Assembly: GCA_021827645.1 (NCBI GenBank)
Contig: JAKAVA010000009.1
Coordinates: forward strand, 1 to 64,000
Length of the DNA: 64,000 nucleotides
Direction: 5' to 3'
Origin: Planctomycetota bacterium
GTDB taxonomy: Bacteria; Planctomycetota; Phycisphaerae; WQYP01
Shown here: piece after piece, positions 61,270 through 64,000 of the stretch
Layout of the letters: each line of letters opens with the position of its first letter
Position numbering within the stretch: the first letter of the stretch is position 1
Translations under genes and position numbers: made by a program
Notes under the pieces: model-generated
The model's input: only the letters and a program-made list of their open reading frames with translations
Databases searched by the model: none
Told to the model about the DNA's origin: nothing

Positions 61270-61329
61270 AACGCGGCCTCAAAATGGAATCATTGTCAAA
61301 ATCGTAACGTGTCGAGTTGGTAGGAGCAA
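61267..61329 (-). promoter_or_regulatory. Leader repeat copy R3
   Basis: On the minus strand TTGCTC (61324-61329), 17 bases, TACGAT (61301-61306), GAGG (61277-61280), seven bases, ATG (61267-61269). The first 14 bases from 61277 match R1 and R2 exactly. Then the copies diverge, though the -10 and its neighbouring CGTTA are kept. Confidence 0.55.
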
Positions 61330-61482
61330 ACGGCGGGCGGCGTCCGCGTCCTGTTCGCCGATTACCCGGGTGTTGGCGCATATCTTCTGGTCGCGGCGTT
61401 TGCCAAAAATGTCCGGGAAAACCTCACACGGCGGCGCGACCGCGAATGGAAACGCCTTGGACAAGTCCAGGGCCATTTAATT
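61324..61482 (+). pseudogene. Remnant of a RelE/HigB-type toxin gene
   Basis: Translation from 61324 gives AGGVRVLF, then GAYLLVAAFAKN, then RENLTRRRDREWKRL. This is the order GG-x-RV-x-Y-x...YLL-x-x-x-AKN-x-x-x-x-LT-x-x-x...L found at the C-terminus of RelE/ParE/HigB2-type toxins. A TAG at 61321 lies directly upstream, no start codon precedes the conserved part and the N-terminal half is missing. The break falls against leader repeat R3, so the repeat or an event at it may have removed the 5' end. The frame stays open to 61644 without further resemblance. No antitoxin gene is visible. Confidence 0.42.
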
Positions 61483-61545
61483 CTGGACAGTGCCGACGGA
61501 CTCCGAAGACCCCTGCCCGTCAAGATTTCGCTGCCCACCGTGGCC

Positions 61546-61574
61546 TTGGCTCGGCAGGCAGAATTGACTACACT
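61546..61574 (+). promoter_or_regulatory. Probable promoter of the MBL-fold gene
   Basis: TTGGCT (61546-61551), 17 bases, TACACT (61569-61574), about 60 bases before ATG 61634. Confidence 0.45.
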
Positions 61575-61633
61575 TTCGGCCATGGATGCGCAGTTCGACA
61601 GCCGCACCGGTGAGTCAGGATGGAGGTGCGTGG

Positions 61634-62494
61634 ATGTCGCTTGAACTATCGGTGCTCGCCAGCGGATCGACCGGGAATTGCTCGCTGATCCGCACGCCGG
61701 CGGGAATGTTTCTTCTGGACGCGGGAATCGGGCCACGGACTGCGTCCGGGCGCATGAACGGATTGGGAGTGGCCGTAGGCGACATCAAGGCTCTCTGCCT
61801 CACCCATCTGGATTGCGACCATTTCACGCCTACCTGGATCAACACCATCATCGAACATCAAATACCCGTTTTCTGCCCGGCCGATCAACTTGCCGATATC
61901 CGATCGCATGCCCGCCGCGCCAAAAAACTCGATGCGTTTGATGCTTTGATCCGCCCGTTTAACGGCGAACCGTTTGAACCGCTGCCCGGAGTTGAATGTC
62001 GCACGATGCGGCTGGCGCACGATCAACAAGGAAGCCATGCCTATCGGATAGCCTGCGGCTCTCATCGGCTTGCCTACGCTACGGATATGGGGCGTGCCCC
62101 GAAGCAACTGATTGAGTTCTTTCTGGGATGCAGCATACTGGCCATCGAGAGTAATTATGATCCGGATATGCAGCTTGGATCGCTCCGCCCGCAACGTCTC
62201 AAGGAGCGGATCATGGGCGGAGCTGGCCATTTATCCAACGCCGAGGCGTTTGCATTGGTGCAGGCGATATTCGATACCACGACGGCACAGAGCGGATCGG
62301 GCCGATTGCCGGCGCATGTGGTGTTGCTGCACCGTTCACGTCAATGCAACTGTCCGGAAATTGTCACACGTCTTTTCTCGTCGGATGAGCGCATCGGATG
62401 CCGACTGACTTTATCCCATCCGTTTGAACGCACCGATTGGCTCAAGCCCGTTGCGAGGCCCGTCCTACCGGGCGAACAACTGCGCCTGTTCTGA
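61634..62494 (+). CDS. MBL-fold metallohydrolase, YycJ/WalJ-like
   Basis: A 286-residue cytoplasmic protein of the metallo-beta-lactamase fold. LASGSTGNCSLI at residues 8-19, LLDAG, ATDMG, GHLSNAEA and the LLHRSRQCNCPE segment follow the YycJ order (a DNA-repair-associated exonuclease family). Two metal-ligand positions differ from the norm. The usual H-x-H-x-D-H reads H58-L-D60-C-D62-H63, and the late ESNHD-type motif reads ESNYD. Metal content or activity may be altered. ATG 61634 has GGAGG seven bases upstream. It converges on holB, 38 bases away. Confidence 0.82.
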   Translation: MSLELSVLASGSTGNCSLIRTPAGMFLLDAGIGPRTASGRMNGLGVAVGDIKALCLTHLDCDHFTPTWINTIIEHQIPVFCPADQLADIRSHARRAKKLDAFDALIRPFNGEPFEPLPGVECRTMRLAHDQQGSHAYRIACGSHRLAYATDMGRAPKQLIEFFLGCSILAIESNYDPDMQLGSLRPQRLKERIMGGAGHLSNAEAFALVQAIFDTTTAQSGSGRLPAHVVLLHRSRQCNCPEIVTRLFSSDERIGCRLTLSHPFERTDWLKPVARPVLPGEQLRLF

Positions 62495-62532
62495 TCGGCT
62501 TGCCACCACAACTCGGGTCTGCCAGTCGGCAT

Positions 62533-63747
62533 TTACGCCACACCCCGAATCACCGCCTCCATCGCGGTGCAGGCATTCATCACGGCTGTGGGTTGATGGA
62601 CGTTGGCATCAAGCTGGGCAGCCGCCTGCGAGCATATTTCCATGCAGGCCCGAGCCCGATCCAAATCCATCGCCCCTGCCGTTGAGGGGAGCGTAAATTC
62701 CACGGGTCGGCCCACCGCGGATCGAAGGCGGTCACAAAGCCACATTTCAATCAGGGCAAAAGTCACCATGCCGCCGTCGCGTGTCGAGCGATCCTTACTG
62801 GCGGTCGGATCGTGGCTTAAAAACACTTCCGCCATCATGGCCGCTCCGTCATTGACGACTTGCGCCAGATCGCCGGCGCCGGCCTGCCCCATCAGCAGAT
62901 GATCCATCGCCTGGGCAACGCGATGTGCCACGCGCAGAATATTTCCATCCGTCGCGGGTTTGGCGGACTTTTTTCCCGTCGCCGTTGCTGGCGCGGCCGG
63001 CAGCCAGGACATAATTCGCCCGAGGCTGTTTTCAGAAAGGCGGGCAAGCAGTCCCGCATCAGTGGCGGAAAAACCATCTTCCATCAGGCGCCGGACGATA
63101 ACATCCGCCGGAAGCGGTTCAAAGGCAACCTGCTGCGACCGGCTGCGGATGGTGGACAGCAGGTCTCCCACGCTGCCGGTGCACATGACGATGTAGGTAC
63201 GCGGCGGCGGCTCTTCAAGCGCCTTGAGCAGGGCATTCTGAGCCACGGGCTGCATCAGATCGGCTTCGTCAATAATAAACCATTTACCCCGGCCCATCTG
63301 CGAATGTTTATAGAGTTTGCTTTCAACCCGGTGGTCCGGGGAATCATCGCCGATCATTTCGCCGCGGATGATGTCAATGCCCAGCGTGGTGCGTCTTGAC
63401 TTCCCGCCCCGGTCATACACGCTGCCGAGTTGCCGATTGATCACATGCAGGTCCGGATGCAGCTGAGCATCGCAGGCTCGGCAGGAGGGACATTCGCCGC
63501 ACGGCTCGATAAGTTGAAAGTCGCCCGGCAGGGCGGGAAGGACGTGCTCACCGGCGTTGGGCCGGAGGGAGGGCGCAGGGCACAGACCGCATTTGGCAAA
63601 CGCCAGCGCCGTGCGGTATTTACCGACCCCCATCGGCCCATGAAATATCCACGTGGAGGCAAGCCGCTCCGACCCCAGGACCCGCTGGAGCTGAGTCAGG
63701 GCGCGAGTCTGTCCGATGATCGACCAGATACTACCCATGGCGGTCAC
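62533..63747 (-). CDS. holB: DNA polymerase III delta-prime subunit
   Basis: A 404-residue clamp-loader subunit homologous to DnaX in this window. P-loop GPMGVGKY lies near residues 38-45 and the zinc-type cysteines are in EPCGECPSCRACD. FIIDEADLMQPVAQNALLKALEEPPP is the Walker B/sensor region shared by DnaX and delta-prime, and TIRSRSQQ ends the ATPase core. The P-loop has Tyr where an ATPase has Thr/Ser, in keeping with delta-prime often being ATPase-inactive. The C-terminal collar domain is longer than usual and carries a Lys/Ala-rich insert (~265-285). GTG 63747 overlaps the preceding stop by four bases (GTGA); ATG 63738 is the alternative. Confidence 0.88.
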   Translation of the reverse strand: MTAMGSIWSIIGQTRALTQLQRVLGSERLASTWIFHGPMGVGKYRTALAFAKCGLCPAPSLRPNAGEHVLPALPGDFQLIEPCGECPSCRACDAQLHPDLHVINRQLGSVYDRGGKSRRTTLGIDIIRGEMIGDDSPDHRVESKLYKHSQMGRGKWFIIDEADLMQPVAQNALLKALEEPPPRTYIVMCTGSVGDLLSTIRSRSQQVAFEPLPADVIVRRLMEDGFSATDAGLLARLSENSLGRIMSWLPAAPATATGKKSAKPATDGNILRVAHRVAQAMDHLLMGQAGAGDLAQVVNDGAAMMAEVFLSHDPTASKDRSTRDGGMVTFALIEMWLCDRLRSAVGRPVEFTLPSTAGAMDLDRARACMEICSQAAAQLDANVHQPTAVMNACTAMEAVIRGVA

Positions 63748-64000
63748 TTCATCTGAGCTTCCTGCGCCAGCGCGCGCAGGATTTCGATGCCCTTTTCAAT
63801 ATGCTCCCGCGATGCCGCGTAACTGATGCGGAAATGGGTATCGCGGGAACTGAAGACTGAACCGGGAATAAGAAGTAAATTTTTATTGACTGCACGCTGC
63901 ACCAGTTCGCTGCCCGACCAGTTACCCGGCGCGCGGGCGAAGAGGTAAAAAGCCCCCCGCGGATCGCCTACCGGATACAGATCGCCGATGCCTTCAATGA
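63744..64000 (-). CDS. Class I/II PLP aminotransferase, C-terminal part only
   Basis: The last ~84 codons of a gene that starts beyond the right edge. The reading DPRGAFYLFARAP, then LLLIPGSVFSS and THFRISYAAS, then helical IEKGIEILRAL matches the end of aspartate-type fold-I aminotransferases. The Arg in FRISY is the one that binds the substrate carboxylate. The exact substrate cannot be judged from this part. Its TGA overlaps the GTG of holB by four bases, so the two are translationally coupled. Confidence 0.85.
   Translation of the reverse strand, partial: IEGIGDLYPVGDPRGAFYLFARAPGNWSGSELVQRAVNKNLLLIPGSVFSSRDTHFRISYAASREHIEKGIEILRALAQEAQMK

Overview
The window reads as one contig of a GC-rich, Gram-negative-type bacterium. 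Probable placement is Planctomycetota, class Phycisphaerae or a relative. This is inferred from gene style (large secreted glycoside hydrolases among housekeeping genes, a PilM-PilN fusion beside a giant secretin, Tat or lipoprotein exports) and not from any marker I could search.

Layout: 1-3.0 kb is an accessory strip on the minus strand: an RHS-core tail with a variable C-terminus, a coupled membrane-anchored protein and a 3-TM protein. 3.2-33.7 kb is mainly housekeeping: metF, pheT, clpC, a GH2 beta-mannosidase, a HAD hydrolase, a PQQ-like propeller, a GH42-like glycosidase, dnaX, pheA, two membrane proteins, mutL, an MFS carrier, metG, a Gfo/Idh/MocA-like protein, a second MFS carrier and priA. 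33.8-43.3 kb is a minus-strand type IV pilus-type operon (pilMN fusion, pilO-like, pilP-like, pilQ). 43.7-51.7 kb holds a GH2 beta-galactosidase, a six-hairpin glycosidase and a GH78 rhamnosidase. 51.9-57.1 kb carries purF, a degenerate PDZ protease, an HtrA-type protease and panD. 57.2-61.6 kb is a second accessory strip on the minus strand. 61.6-64 kb returns to housekeeping (MBL-fold hydrolase, holB, the end of an aminotransferase).

The two accessory strips share two kinds of repeat. The first is a short promoter/ribosome-binding leader just upstream of start codons, seen near 97-161, 2832-2893, 57431-57472, 58734-58796 and 61267-61329. The second is a ~100-nt element in inverted orientation at 3050-3141 and 57261-57370, bracketing the 54-kb core. 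In both strips a leader is followed by a gene whose stop codon overlaps by one base the start of a membrane-anchored protein beginning MAGK, an arrangement expected of toxin/immunity cassettes.

The other notable signal is an A10 run in dnaX. Slippage in either direction there gives a stop within two sense codons, predicting a gamma-type short product.
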